From Rhizobium sp. 9140 (lineage in GTDB: Bacteria; Pseudomonadota; Alphaproteobacteria; Rhizobiales; Rhizobiaceae), in NCBI RefSeq assembly GCF_900067135.1, contig NZ_FJUR01000002.1:733501-797500 (forward strand): a DNA stretch of 64,000 nt, given 5' to 3'. Of the stretch, positions 44,459 to 53,468 are shown piece after piece. Numbering within the stretch: position 1 is the stretch's first letter; every line of letters begins with the position of its first letter. Under the pieces are notes generated by a model. That model was not told the DNA's origin and did no database searches. It was given only the letters and a program-made list of their open reading frames with translations. The position numbers and the translations under genes were made by a program.

Positions 44459-44531
44459 TTTAACCTTTAACATAACTATTTCCTAGGTTACATATGCCCT
44501 GTAACTTTTCAAATCAAATTTTTTAGGTTAC
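44459..44531. promoter_or_regulatory. Repeated AGGTTA(C/A) boxes upstream of the CGNR regulator
   Basis: An AT-rich 73-base stretch holds AGGTTAC at 44485-44491 and 44525-44531 (40 bases apart), the reverse-oriented CTGTAAC at 44500-44506, and TTAACCT near 44459-44465. The pair at 44485-44506 forms an imperfect palindrome. They end 9 bases before the ATG at 44541, so they may be an operator for autoregulation. None has CGAA or CGTA at the sigma-F spacing. Confidence 0.5.
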
Positions 44532-44540
44532 TCATCGGCC

Positions 44541-45230
44541 ATGACTGATGCCGACCGCCCCCTTCCGACCACCGTTGCGCGCCGGGCTCTGCCTGCCATT
44601 GCCCTTGGCGATCATCTGGCGCTTGATTTTCTCAATTCCGTCGCTACTCCCCAAGGAGAGGTCCTAGACTGGATAGGTTCGGGCACGGATCTGGTGGACT
44701 GGCTTGAAGTGTTCGGAGCAATCACCAAAAGCGACGCTGCAGACATTCGCGCCACGTGGAATGCCGCGACGCTGGATGCGATTGCGCGCGAAGCCGTTGT
44801 CTGGCGTGAGGCGTTTCGCAGTCTGGTTGGACGGATGGCATCCGAGGGGCGTTCGGCGCTGCGCATCGAAGATCTGCAACTGATCAACCGCTGGCTGCTG
44901 CCGGACAGGATGACACGTCAGCTCGTGACTGGCACGACCGGAGAGGTGGAGCTGGTGCATCGTCGTATGTGGACCGATGCCGCGCAAATCATGGCGCCCG
45001 TTGCCCTTGCCGCCGCCGAGATGGTCGCTGGTGACGATTGGGGCAACATTCGTCAATGTGAAAACCCGGCCTGCACAATCTGGTTTCAGGATCGAACAAA
45101 GGGACACCGCCGCCGCTGGTGCAGTCAGGCCCTCTGCGGAAACCGTTTCAAGGTTGCGGCCTTTCGGGAGCGTCAAAAATACGGACGCCGAGTCGCTGTC
45201 TCGGCAGGGACAAAAAGTCCCTCGGCGTAA
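44541..45230 (+). CDS. CGNR zinc-finger protein with ABATE domain
   Basis: 229 residues. The N-terminal ABATE domain (IALGDHLALDFLNSVATPQG) is followed by the C-terminal CGNR treble-clef zinc finger: RQCENPACTIWFQDRTKGHR, then RRWCSQALCGNRFKVAAFRE. These proteins are thought to be ligand-responsive transcription factors. Repeated boxes directly upstream fit autoregulation. No co-directed partner gene is evident nearby. Confidence 0.92.
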   Translation: MTDADRPLPTTVARRALPAIALGDHLALDFLNSVATPQGEVLDWIGSGTDLVDWLEVFGAITKSDAADIRATWNAATLDAIAREAVVWREAFRSLVGRMASEGRSALRIEDLQLINRWLLPDRMTRQLVTGTTGEVELVHRRMWTDAAQIMAPVALAAAEMVAGDDWGNIRQCENPACTIWFQDRTKGHRRRWCSQALCGNRFKVAAFRERQKYGRRVAVSAGTKSPSA

Positions 45231-45989
45231 AGCATCATGGCTTTGCTCCTGACCTTACCTACGCGCTCCAACAAAAACGCCCTCCCATCGCCGATTGTCA
45301 TGAGGTGATCCCCGAACAACGGGGCGACCAGGAAACATGCCAGTTTATGCCGCGCACCGACTGCGACGCCGGACGCCGCATCCATCATGATCAGCCGATC
45401 GCCACCTTTTAAGGACGACGACTGTCAAAAGGATGCGCACGAACTCCGATCGCAATTCAGCATGCTGCGAGGCTTGCCTAGTTTGCTCCACCGTGGCGTT
45501 GTTTGCGGCGCTCGTCTATCGCCGGCATGGTCACGTGATAGACTTGTTTAAGCCTGCGAGATCTTGCGGCGAGCGCCCTTCAGCTTGCTCTTCGGAATGA
45601 AGAGGGCCGACCACGTAACCGTTGCGGCGTGCCTTGGTCTGCACCGCCCTATAGATGAGGAAGCCAAAGCTTTCCCCAGCCTGTGTGGTTCTGGTCTTCT
45701 CTACCGGCAGTGACTGCAAAATGCTGCGATAAGGCCCCCTGTGCTTCATAATTGTGAAAACCCGGACACGTTACTCTTCTCAACACGGGCGCGTGCATTC
45801 ATGATGCTTTCCCGATCCACGTTCTTCTACCAGATTTCATCTGAACATCGGGACCTTGAGATATTACGGAGTAGAACCGCTATACGGTGTCGCGGCAGGT
45901 GACCTAGGTTAGGAGATCGCCCTGCCTGAAAGGCGACGCATGTCTGTCATCGGCAATTTCGAAGAAGTCCTGCAAGACAGAGGTTCACG
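45231..45989. other. Long gene-poor stretch
   Basis: About 760 bases. The only candidate I would mention is a minus-strand frame at 45531-45749 (72 residues, MKHRGPYRSILQSL start), soluble and basic, without a ribosome site or known family; it may be real or chance. The rest shows no recognisable protein, RNA gene or repeat. The last 100 bases carry the promoter region of the LysR gene at 45990. Confidence 0.4.
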
Positions 45990-46963
45990 ATGCCGGAGAT
46001 AGTGTCGTGGGATCTGGTTCGCGTTTTCCTCGCTCTGTCGCGGCTGCAGAAGTTCGAGGCCGCGGCGCATCAGCTGGGCCTCGATTCGACCACCGTCCGG
46101 CGGAAACTCCAGAGGCTCGAAAAGATCGTCGGCGGCCCGCTGTTCGACAGCGACGGCGGTATATTGACCGTTCGCGGGGACCACCAGTTGCTTTTCGAAA
46201 CCGCCAAGGAGATGGAGTCGGCGGCCCGGCGGTTTGCCAACAGTGCCGTGCGCTCATCGAGTGCGGGGTCGATCCGCCTCTCCGTCATCGACATCATCGG
46301 ACGACTGCTCACGCCGGAATTCGCTGGCTTCACGGCGGCCCATCCGGGGATCTCGCTGGATGTCACGACCGAAACCCATTTCGTCGATCTCGACGCCGAC
46401 AGGGTCGATATCGCCATTCGCATGGCACGGCCGGAACGCGGGCGGCATGAATTGCGGAAGGTCGCGGATGTGGACTTCGCGGTTTATGGCACGCGTCCCT
46501 ACCTGTCGTCTCTGGCGCAGGATACCGCAAAACCGCTCGATCTGGTGGTTCTGAAACCGCATTTCCCCATCGCGATCACGATTTCAGCCTTGCAGAGGAC
46601 CGGTGGTTTCTCTCATTGGAGCGTCCACTGGTGTTTGCCGGCTCCACGGACAATTACCCGATGCTGCATGCGATGTGCCGGGAGGGCATGGGCCTTGCGC
46701 TGCTTCCGCGCTTCCTCGGCGCCGGCGATCGGCAACTGGAAGAATACCCAGTCACCGGAGGCCGCAACCGGATCCCCGTCTGGATCGTGATCCGGGAAGA
46801 CTCGGCCGAGGCACCCAAGGTGCGCCGGCTGGTCGATTACCTCGTGGAACGGTTCAAGGACTACCGACCTTTGCTGAACGGTGCGCACACCGCAGGGAAT
46901 GACGATGAGGCCGAAGGCGCCGATCCGGATCATCCGGTGGATGGTTCTTTTTCCCCGGGGTGA
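45990..46963 (+). pseudogene. LysR-family regulator, frameshifted
   Basis: The first 190 or so codons encode a LysR helix-turn-helix (FLALSRLQKFEAAAHQLGLD) and the start of the effector domain. Near 46562-46580 the similarity moves to another frame, which reads HDFSLAEDRWFLSLERPLVF, then HAMCREGMGLALLPRFLG, and ends normally at 46963. The offset equals loss of one base or gain of two. The original frame runs on to 46790 through meaningless residues. It stands next to the aniline-dioxygenase-like genes and was likely their regulator; it may be inactive, unless the shift is a sequencing error. Confidence 0.82.
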
Positions 46964-46989
46964 ACGATGCCGTCATTGCGGGAGAAACG

Positions 46990-47030
46990 AAAGCAATTTG
47001 CATGAAAGAGGAAGAACGCAAATTGCCTTC
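46990..47030. terminator. Hairpin between convergent genes
   Basis: Inverted repeat GCAATTTGC (46993-47001) and GCAAATTGC (47018-47026), extendable to 12 of 13 pairs, with a 16-base loop. It lies between the ends of the LysR gene (46963) and the convergent reductase gene (47091), so it may end transcription from both sides, though the stem is AT-rich and T-runs are short. Confidence 0.45.
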
Positions 47031-47090
47031 GGTCCTTGATGTGCCGCACTTCGGTCTCGCAAAACCGCTGCACATTTTTGCGCGACATGC

Positions 47091-48056
47091 CTAGAGATCC
47101 AGAACCAGGCGGGTCGAGCGGCTTCTGGAGCAGCAGACGGCGATGCGCAGGTTCGAAGCCTTCTCCGCATCGGTCTGATAGATATCGTGATGTTCGGGCT
47201 CGCCCTCCAGCACATCGACAAGACAGGTGCCGCACATGCCCTGTTCGCAGGAAAGCTCGAGATCGAGGCCGGCTTCGACCAGAACTCTGGCGATGCTGCG
47301 CCCCTTGGGAACGCGATATTCCCGTCCCGTTGCAGCATCCACGACCGTGAATTCCCGGTCCTGTTCCTCCCCGACGACGCTCAGAGGATGGAAGTGCTCC
47401 TGGTGAATTGTGTCGTCCCGGTAACCTTGAGCTCTTGCGCAGGCCGTTACCGCCACCATGAAGCCTTCCGGCCCACAGGTGTACAGATGCAGTCCGTCGG
47501 AAGGCGCCGGCAGGTCACGCCGCGCGTCGAACATCGCCGAACTCGTCTCGTCGCAAAAGTGGAAGGTGACGTTCGCAGCGAAGGGAACCGCTTCGATCAG
47601 CGGCAGAAATGCCGCCGAGTGCCGGTCCCGCGTGAAATAATGCAAGCCGAACGGCACGCCCCGCGCGTGGAGAGCATGCGCCATCGACAGCAGGGGCGTG
47701 ATGCCGATGCCGCCGGCCAACAGGACGGCCCTGTCCGCATCGCGAACCAGCGGAAACAGGTTCCGAGGCGCGCCAATTTTCAGGACATCACCGGGATGCA
47801 GCCGGTGAACGGCCTCCGACCCACCGCGTGAGGCCCGGTCTTTCAGGACGCCGATCCGGTAAACGTCCTCCTCGTCAGGGTTGCCGCACAGCGAGTATGG
47901 CCGGACGAGGTTTGGGCCGAGATCGACATCGATATGGGCGCCGGGCTCGAAGCGTGGCAGTTTCACTCCGGTATCGTGCGAAACGAGATCAAGGCTGACG
48001 ATGTCCGCGGTTTCGCGGTTAATCCGCTCTATGCGGACGGGAAAGCGTTCGATCAT
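47091..48056 (-). CDS. Ferredoxin-NAD(P)H reductase component of a Rieske oxygenase
   Basis: 321 residues of the phthalate dioxygenase reductase/VanB type: flavin-binding domain (VRPYSLCGNPDEEDVYRIGV), nucleotide domain (AVLLAGGIGITPLLSMAHAL) and a C-terminal plant-type [2Fe-2S] domain with CEQGMCGTCLVDV plus a late Cys (AVCC). It supplies electrons to the dioxygenase encoded divergently at 48239. Role parallels AtdA5/TdnB of aniline dioxygenase systems. 182 bases separate the two divergent starts. Confidence 0.92.
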   Translation of the reverse strand: MIERFPVRIERINRETADIVSLDLVSHDTGVKLPRFEPGAHIDVDLGPNLVRPYSLCGNPDEEDVYRIGVLKDRASRGGSEAVHRLHPGDVLKIGAPRNLFPLVRDADRAVLLAGGIGITPLLSMAHALHARGVPFGLHYFTRDRHSAAFLPLIEAVPFAANVTFHFCDETSSAMFDARRDLPAPSDGLHLYTCGPEGFMVAVTACARAQGYRDDTIHQEHFHPLSVVGEEQDREFTVVDAATGREYRVPKGRSIARVLVEAGLDLELSCEQGMCGTCLVDVLEGEPEHHDIYQTDAEKASNLRIAVCCSRSRSTRLVLDL

Positions 48057-48238
48057 TCCGACGACCCTCTGTTTGCCATTCCCCCAGCATAGCGGGGAGC
48101 GTGGCAGGCCGTAGGCGGCAAGGCTTGCATTCCTGCAAATCCGTCTGGCTTTTCTGCGAGCGCCAGCCGCTGGAGCAGCCGGATGCTCAAATGGTAGTCA
48201 TGGACATTCCTTAGGCAAACAGGAAGGGAAGGCGATCC

Positions 48239-49561
48239 ATGGACACAGGTTTATCTCCGCCAGGCGTAGCCGAGGCGCTCCGCTTTGATCGGTATTTTCG
48301 GTCCGGCTACGTCCATCGCGACGTCTACACCGATGCGAGGATCTTCGATCAGGAGATGCGCGCCCTGTTTGGAAGGACCTGGGTCTATATCGGCCACGAG
48401 AGCGAGGTTCCCGCGCCAAACGACTACGTGACCCGTGAGATCGGCCGGCGACCGGTTATCCTGACCCGGACCCGAAAGGGCGACGTCGCTGTCCTGATCA
48501 ATCGCTGCACCCATCGGGGCGCGCTGGTCTGTCGCAAGCCCCGGGGCAATACGAAGCGCTTCACCTGCGGCTACCACGCATGGTCCTTCGGTACGGATGG
48601 AAGCTGTACCTCCGTTCCGCTGCGCTCCGGTTACGGGGAGGATCTCGACATGCGCGAGCTCGATCTGGCGAGGCCCGCGCACACGGAGTCCTATCGCGGC
48701 TTCGTCTTTGCCAGCATGGCGCAGGATGTACCCCCTCTGGTCGATCACCTGGCGGGCGCCCGGCAGCAACTCGACGCGTGGATCGATCGCGGCGACCGGC
48801 AGGCGATCGTCGTGCGCTCCGGTGCGATGAATTTCAACATCCACACCAACTGGAAGTGCGTCTACGACAATGCGGCGGATGGCTACCACACGCCGTTTTC
48901 CCATGAATCGATGCTGCGGGTGTTCCAGGATCGCTACGGCGATGTCGATCTCGCCTATTATCAACAAGACTTCGATACATCGCCCCTCTTCATCAAGGCG
49001 CTCGGCAATGGCCACACGATGCTGGACCAGCGCCCGGCCATGCACGCCGACAGCGCCTGGGGACGGCAGCACCCGCATCCGAGCCGGGAGCAGGTCGAGG
49101 CCGTCATCACGGAACGCTACGGGAAGGACGCCGCTATCGCGAAGCTCGACGCCTCCACGGGCTCCGGCATGAACCTCAACATCTTTCCGAACCTGCTGAT
49201 CATCGGCAACCAGATCCAGGTTCTGGAACCGCAAGCCGTCAACCGGACGCTGGTCAAATGGTACTCCACGACGCTGGAGGGCGCTGACGCGGACATCAAC
49301 CTTGCGCGCATGCGCATGCAGGAGGACTTTCCGTCCTTCGGGGAGGTGGACGACGCCGCCCAGTTCGAATCCTGCCAGCAGGGCATGACCCTGGTTCCCG
49401 AACTCGAATGGATCGACATGCGCCGGCACATGACGACCGGGGCTGGCTACACCGACACCGACGGACACTGGCGCGAACCCGTTTCGTCGGATCTCCACCA
49501 GCGGACCTACTTCGACGCGTGGCGCCGCATCATGGGCGAAAGCCCGCTTTTCACAGCCTGA
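48239..49561 (+). CDS. Rieske aromatic ring-hydroxylating dioxygenase, alpha subunit
   Basis: 440 residues. Rieske cluster: Cys90-x-His92 (CTHRGALVC) and Cys110-x2-His113 (CGYHAWSF). Catalytic domain: DNAADGYHTPFSH with bridging Asp210 and iron ligands His217 and His222. It adds both atoms of oxygen to an aromatic or amine-bearing ring. GGAAGG lies upstream of the ATG. The beta subunit and a glutamine-synthetase-like gene follow, an order that resembles the aniline dioxygenase gene sets. Confidence 0.95.
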   Translation: MDTGLSPPGVAEALRFDRYFRSGYVHRDVYTDARIFDQEMRALFGRTWVYIGHESEVPAPNDYVTREIGRRPVILTRTRKGDVAVLINRCTHRGALVCRKPRGNTKRFTCGYHAWSFGTDGSCTSVPLRSGYGEDLDMRELDLARPAHTESYRGFVFASMAQDVPPLVDHLAGARQQLDAWIDRGDRQAIVVRSGAMNFNIHTNWKCVYDNAADGYHTPFSHESMLRVFQDRYGDVDLAYYQQDFDTSPLFIKALGNGHTMLDQRPAMHADSAWGRQHPHPSREQVEAVITERYGKDAAIAKLDASTGSGMNLNIFPNLLIIGNQIQVLEPQAVNRTLVKWYSTTLEGADADINLARMRMQEDFPSFGEVDDAAQFESCQQGMTLVPELEWIDMRRHMTTGAGYTDTDGHWREPVSSDLHQRTYFDAWRRIMGESPLFTA

Positions 49562-49581
49562 TGGATTTCCGGAGATCGGCC

Positions 49582-50211
49582 ATGCCCCAGACGATTGCGA
49601 CACCCAGAACGCTCCGCACGGATATAGAAGGCTATTTCGGCTTGAGCTATTATCAGGCGGTGCAGGCGATCGTCGAGGATTGGCGCGCGCTGGCCGAAAT
49701 CCCGGCGGAGCGCCTCGCCGACCCGGCCGACACTGCCGCCGTGACGCGCCTGCTCCATGCCGAAGCGCGGCTGCTCGACGCGGAGAGACTGCCGGAATGG
49801 CTCGGCCTGTTCACCCCGGACTGTGCCTACTGGATACCGGCGGACACCGCGATCTCGACACCGTGGACCGCGGTGAGTTGGGAGTTCAACGACCGCCGCC
49901 GGCTGGAGGAGCGTGTGGAGCGGCTGGGTACCGGCAAGGCCTATTCGCAGAGCCCGCCGACGCGCTCCGCCCATCTCTATTCCAACATCGAGGTTTTCCG
50001 GGGCGCCGATTGGTCCGGCGCGACCGAAAACACGCTGCACGTGCTCTGCACCTTTCTCATCCAGACCAATTTCGCGGGACATCCGTCAACCAGGGCCGGC
50101 TGGAACGGCTACATCGTGCGCAAGGAAGGACCGTCCTGGCGCATCGTTCTCAAGCGCATCAGCCTCTACGACGCCGATCTCGCGCAGGACAACAACAGTT
50201 TCACGCTCTAG
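49582..50211 (+). CDS. Ring-hydroxylating dioxygenase, beta subunit
   Basis: 209 residues, SnoaL/NTF2-like small subunit: LLHAEARLLDAERLPEWLGL, then the FTPDCAYWIPADT and SAHLYSNIEV motifs, and RISLYDADLAQDNNSFTL at the C-terminus. ATG 49582 has CGGAG 8 bases upstream; an ATG at 49561 overlaps the alpha stop and is in frame too. It builds the alpha-beta hexamer; no catalytic metal. Confidence 0.92.
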   Translation: MPQTIATPRTLRTDIEGYFGLSYYQAVQAIVEDWRALAEIPAERLADPADTAAVTRLLHAEARLLDAERLPEWLGLFTPDCAYWIPADTAISTPWTAVSWEFNDRRRLEERVERLGTGKAYSQSPPTRSAHLYSNIEVFRGADWSGATENTLHVLCTFLIQTNFAGHPSTRAGWNGYIVRKEGPSWRIVLKRISLYDADLAQDNNSFTL

Positions 50212-50233
50212 AACAACGAAGGGGAACAGGAAG

Positions 50234-51727
50234 ATGAACGAGCTTACCCGTCCACAGGCAATGATCGGAAAGCAGACGGATTCCGTGGGGCGCAGCGGAT
50301 TTGTCGAACGCATCGGACTGGCGACGCCGGAGCGCGAGGAAGCGCTTGGCGCTCTGGTCGCCCGGATCGCCGAACTCGACCTGGAGGTGATCCGCATCGC
50401 CTTTGTCGATGTCCACGGCCAGCTGCGGATTCGGCCGGTCGAAGCCGGGCATTTCCGTTCGGTCGCGCGCAACGGCATGCCGTTCGGCACGGCCCTGTTT
50501 GCGATGGACAGCGCCAACTTCATTTTTCAGAACGTGTTCTCCGAGGACGGCGGCTTCGGCCGCAAGGATATGGGCGGCGCGGGCGACATGCTGGCGGTTC
50601 CCGATCTATCGACCTTTCGCGTCCTGCCATGGGCGCACAAGACCGGCTGGATCCTGTCCGATATCTACCTGAAGAGCGGCGACCGCTGTCCCTTCGATCC
50701 GCGCGGCAGCATGCAGCGCGCCTGTGCGGATCTGGCCGCGCGGGGCTACGGCTTCGTGGGCGGCGTCGAGGTGGAGTGCCACATCTTCAAGGTCGACGAT
50801 CCCAAGCTCAGCCTTGAGAACTGTAGCCATCCTCCCGTACCCGCATCGGTCTCCCCGATCCGCCATGGCTACCAGTACATGTCGGAATTCGTCAGCGACG
50901 AGATGGAATTCGTTCTGAAGCCGCTGCGGCGTGCCTTGCTGGACGTCGGTCTCCCCCTGCGTACGGCAGAGTGCGAATGGGGTCCGGGACAGGTCGAAAT
51001 CACGCTCGACCCGCTGAACAATGTCGAGGCGGCGGATGCCATGATCCTCCTGCGGTCCACCGTCAAGCAGGTCGCGCGCCGCATGGGATTGCTGGCGAGC
51101 TTCATGACCAAGCCGGGCCTCCCGAACGTCTATTCCTCCGGCTGGCATCTCCATCAGTCGCTGAGCCACAGCCAGTCCGGCATCAATGCCTTCTCCTCCG
51201 CAACCGACAGTATTTCGGAGGTCGGCCTCGGCTTCATCGCCGGATTGCTCGAACATGCGCCGGCCGCAACGGCGTTTTCCAATCCGACGATCAACGGCTA
51301 CAAGCGCCTGAACGGCAACGCGCTGGCGCCCCAGCGCGCCATCTGGTCGGATGACAACAAGGCCGCGATGCTGCGTCTGGTCGGCGGGATCGGCGATCCG
51401 GCGACGCATCTGGAAAACCGCTCCGGCGAACCCGCCGCCAATCCCTATCTCTACATGGCATCGCAGATCTATGCCGGCCTCGACGGGATCGATCGCAAGC
51501 TCGATCCGGGTCCCGCCCTGTCCGACCCCTATGCCCAGACGGACAAGCCGGCGCTGCCGAAGAACCTCAACGAGGCCGTCGAGGCTCTCGACAGCTCAAG
51601 CTTCTTCCGTGCAAAGCTCGGAGACGACGTGGTGAACCATTTCATATCGACGAAGAGAAGCGAGATCGGCCGGTTCCAGTCCTATGTCACGGATTGGGAG
51701 CAGGGGGAATATTTCGAGATGTTCTGA
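50234..51727 (+). CDS. Glutamine synthetase-like gamma-glutamylamide ligase
   Basis: 497 residues with the full GS catalytic domain: [59 protein letters not shown] and [19 protein letters not shown]. It is longer than, and distinct from, nitrogen-assimilating GlnA. GS-like enzymes in amine catabolism attach glutamate to aniline or alkylamines. Position after Rieske alpha and beta genes supports gamma-glutamylation of an aromatic amine before dioxygenation. GAACAGGAAG precedes the ATG. The glutaminase-like partner found in aniline operons is not present here. Confidence 0.92.
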   Translation: MNELTRPQAMIGKQTDSVGRSGFVERIGLATPEREEALGALVARIAELDLEVIRIAFVDVHGQLRIRPVEAGHFRSVARNGMPFGTALFAMDSANFIFQNVFSEDGGFGRKDMGGAGDMLAVPDLSTFRVLPWAHKTGWILSDIYLKSGDRCPFDPRGSMQRACADLAARGYGFVGGVEVECHIFKVDDPKLSLENCSHPPVPASVSPIRHGYQYMSEFVSDEMEFVLKPLRRALLDVGLPLRTAECEWGPGQVEITLDPLNNVEAADAMILLRSTVKQVARRMGLLASFMTKPGLPNVYSSGWHLHQSLSHSQSGINAFSSATDSISEVGLGFIAGLLEHAPAATAFSNPTINGYKRLNGNALAPQRAIWSDDNKAAMLRLVGGIGDPATHLENRSGEPAANPYLYMASQIYAGLDGIDRKLDPGPALSDPYAQTDKPALPKNLNEAVEALDSSSFFRAKLGDDVVNHFISTKRSEIGRFQSYVTDWEQGEYFEMF

Positions 51728-52044
51728 TCCCGCGATGGGATTGGGGTGCAAGCCAGATAGCCCGCCATTCTCCGAGCCGCTCATCCTCGTCGCAATCGAG
51801 ATCATAGACGAACGGATCCTTGTCGTGCGCTACGGCATGGCCCCGGCGATCTCGAAGCTTCCATGGCGGCGTTAGAAGATAATTATGGATCGTCACGTTG
51901 GAGTATCTGGTCTCTGCAATCCGCATTTGGCGCATCTCGGCCGACAAAAATATTTCATTGATCCTCGAGGTCCAGAAGCAGTGTACGTGAACCGAAATGA
52001 AGTTCGCTCGATCAAACCACCCGATACCTTACTCGGCCGATACC
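51728..52044. other. Intergenic region after the dioxygenase operon
   Basis: 317 bases with no gene I can support. A short hairpin (ATCCC-GCGAT-GGGAT) lies just after the GS-like stop and could help to end the transcript. The repeated CCGATACCTTACTCGG-like bases near 52020-52050 form a small direct duplication. Confidence 0.45.
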
Positions 52045-53013
52045 TTACTCGGCGCGTGAGCCTTCTCCTTTGGAATTTGCAATATGCCACGCGACCGCTT
52101 CCTGTACGGCTTGCAGCGATGTGTGCCGGGGGACGAAGCCAAGGAGGCGCAGCGCCTTTTCCATCGAGCAGTTCGGGCTGCGCGCAATATGCTCCCATGT
52201 GGCTTTCGCGTCGTCAGCGCTCTGGCCAGCCGCCCATTGGTCATAGGGAAGGAATTCCAGGTTCGGTTCATGACCGAACCAGCGCGACATGCTCTCGGCA
52301 TATCCGCGCAGCGTCAGCGCCTTGTCGGAAACGGCGTGGAAGCTCTCACCGAGTGCCGTTGCATGGGAGGAAATGGCCGCCATGAACAAGCGGGCGATAT
52401 CTTCTGCATGGACATGATGGACGGTCTCCAGGCCGAAGTTCGGCAGGACAAGCGTCTCACCGCGCGCCAGCATCGAAAACACCTGCGGATTGAAGTTGCC
52501 CTGCGGATTGAGCGGGGTCCAGCCAGGACCGACGATGTGCCCGGGATGAAGAATGGTCGCTGGAAACCCGTCCACATGCGCCTTCCTCAAGAGGTAAGCT
52601 TCAATCTCTGCCTTCTGCACCCCATAGTCGCCGAACGGATATTTTGGTGCGTCCTCAACGGTGGGAACAGCAACGGACGTGCCGTGGGTCCAGATCGTGC
52701 CTGTGTGAAGGAAATGACCGACGTGACCGGACAGAGCTTCAACCAGCATTTCAGCGCTGGGTTTGGTGAAGCAAATCATGTCGATGACGATGTCGGGCTT
52801 CAGAGACCGGATGTCCTTGCCAAAAGTGCCGGCGTGCTCCAGCGCCTCCCGATCCATTTGCAGACGTTCGACCTGACGCCATGCCGCGTTCGCCTGGTAG
52901 GGCTCAGCCACGCCACGACTGATGGCAACCACCTCATGGCCCGCTTCTACGAGGGCGGGGACGAGGTAGGTCCCGACATGCCCCGTTGCTCCGATCACGA
53001 TCACACGGGTCAT
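52045..53013 (-). CDS. NAD-dependent epimerase/dehydratase family protein
   Basis: 322 residues, extended SDR with N-terminal IVIGATGHVGTYLVPALVE and a PFGDYGVQKAEIEAYLL segment bearing the YxxxK-like pair. ATG 53013 has CAGGTGA upstream; the frame reaches 53139. The substrate is likely a nucleotide sugar or similar carbonyl, but the family is broad. It stands alone. Confidence 0.88.
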   Translation of the reverse strand: MTRVIVIGATGHVGTYLVPALVEAGHEVVAISRGVAEPYQANAAWRQVERLQMDREALEHAGTFGKDIRSLKPDIVIDMICFTKPSAEMLVEALSGHVGHFLHTGTIWTHGTSVAVPTVEDAPKYPFGDYGVQKAEIEAYLLRKAHVDGFPATILHPGHIVGPGWTPLNPQGNFNPQVFSMLARGETLVLPNFGLETVHHVHAEDIARLFMAAISSHATALGESFHAVSDKALTLRGYAESMSRWFGHEPNLEFLPYDQWAAGQSADDAKATWEHIARSPNCSMEKALRLLGFVPRHTSLQAVQEAVAWHIANSKGEGSRAE

Positions 53014-53468
53014 AACGTCACCTGATTTCCTGGTTGATGGATGCTTGTGTTCGGGAACGCACACCTGTCGCTCGGGTTCCGAACGGTGCGAACGCGTGAA
53101 GACCTTCAGTTCCGTGGAGTTGTGCAAGATGCAGGACAAGATCGGTTGTGTCCAAACAGGTCAGACAGTTCCCAAGCTATATTCACATTGCCTGGTACAC
53201 GCTTTGATAACATCATCGCATTAGCAGGCTGCTCCGGCCTCAGGCCGATTGACTTCGACCAACTGCGGTGCCGTATGTGAAAGCACATTGCCTCACCCCA
53301 GACATGGTCGCCAGGCACTGTGGCCGCTTCCTGCCGCAAGATAAGGCGGCGCTGGCGGCGAAGATCCTCAACCAGGTCTGGCAGGCGGCGTGATGGACGT
53401 TCTCGCGTATCCGTCTGACGTGGTGCAGCGCCTGCTGGTCGCCACAACATCTGCCATTCCTCGATGCG
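53014..53468. other. Intergenic region with a possible gene remnant
   Basis: 455 bases. A plus-strand piece around 53277-53393 reads like a C-terminal protein fragment (LTPDMVARHCGRFLPQDK, ALAAKILNQVWQAA, stop) but lacks a start and a known family. No transposase or terminal repeat was found that would explain it. Confidence 0.4.

Noticed and set aside
44500..44525. GTAAC upstream of the CGNR gene as a sigma-F promoter
   Set aside because: The position 16 bases on is not CGNA; the repeat pattern fits an operator better.
45531..45749. Minus-strand 72-codon frame as a gene
   Set aside because: No ribosome site, promoter or recognised domain; kept only as a note in the gene-poor stretch.
53277..53393. 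Fragment before serA as an insertion-sequence remnant
   Set aside because: No transposase motif, terminal repeat or target duplication could be identified.
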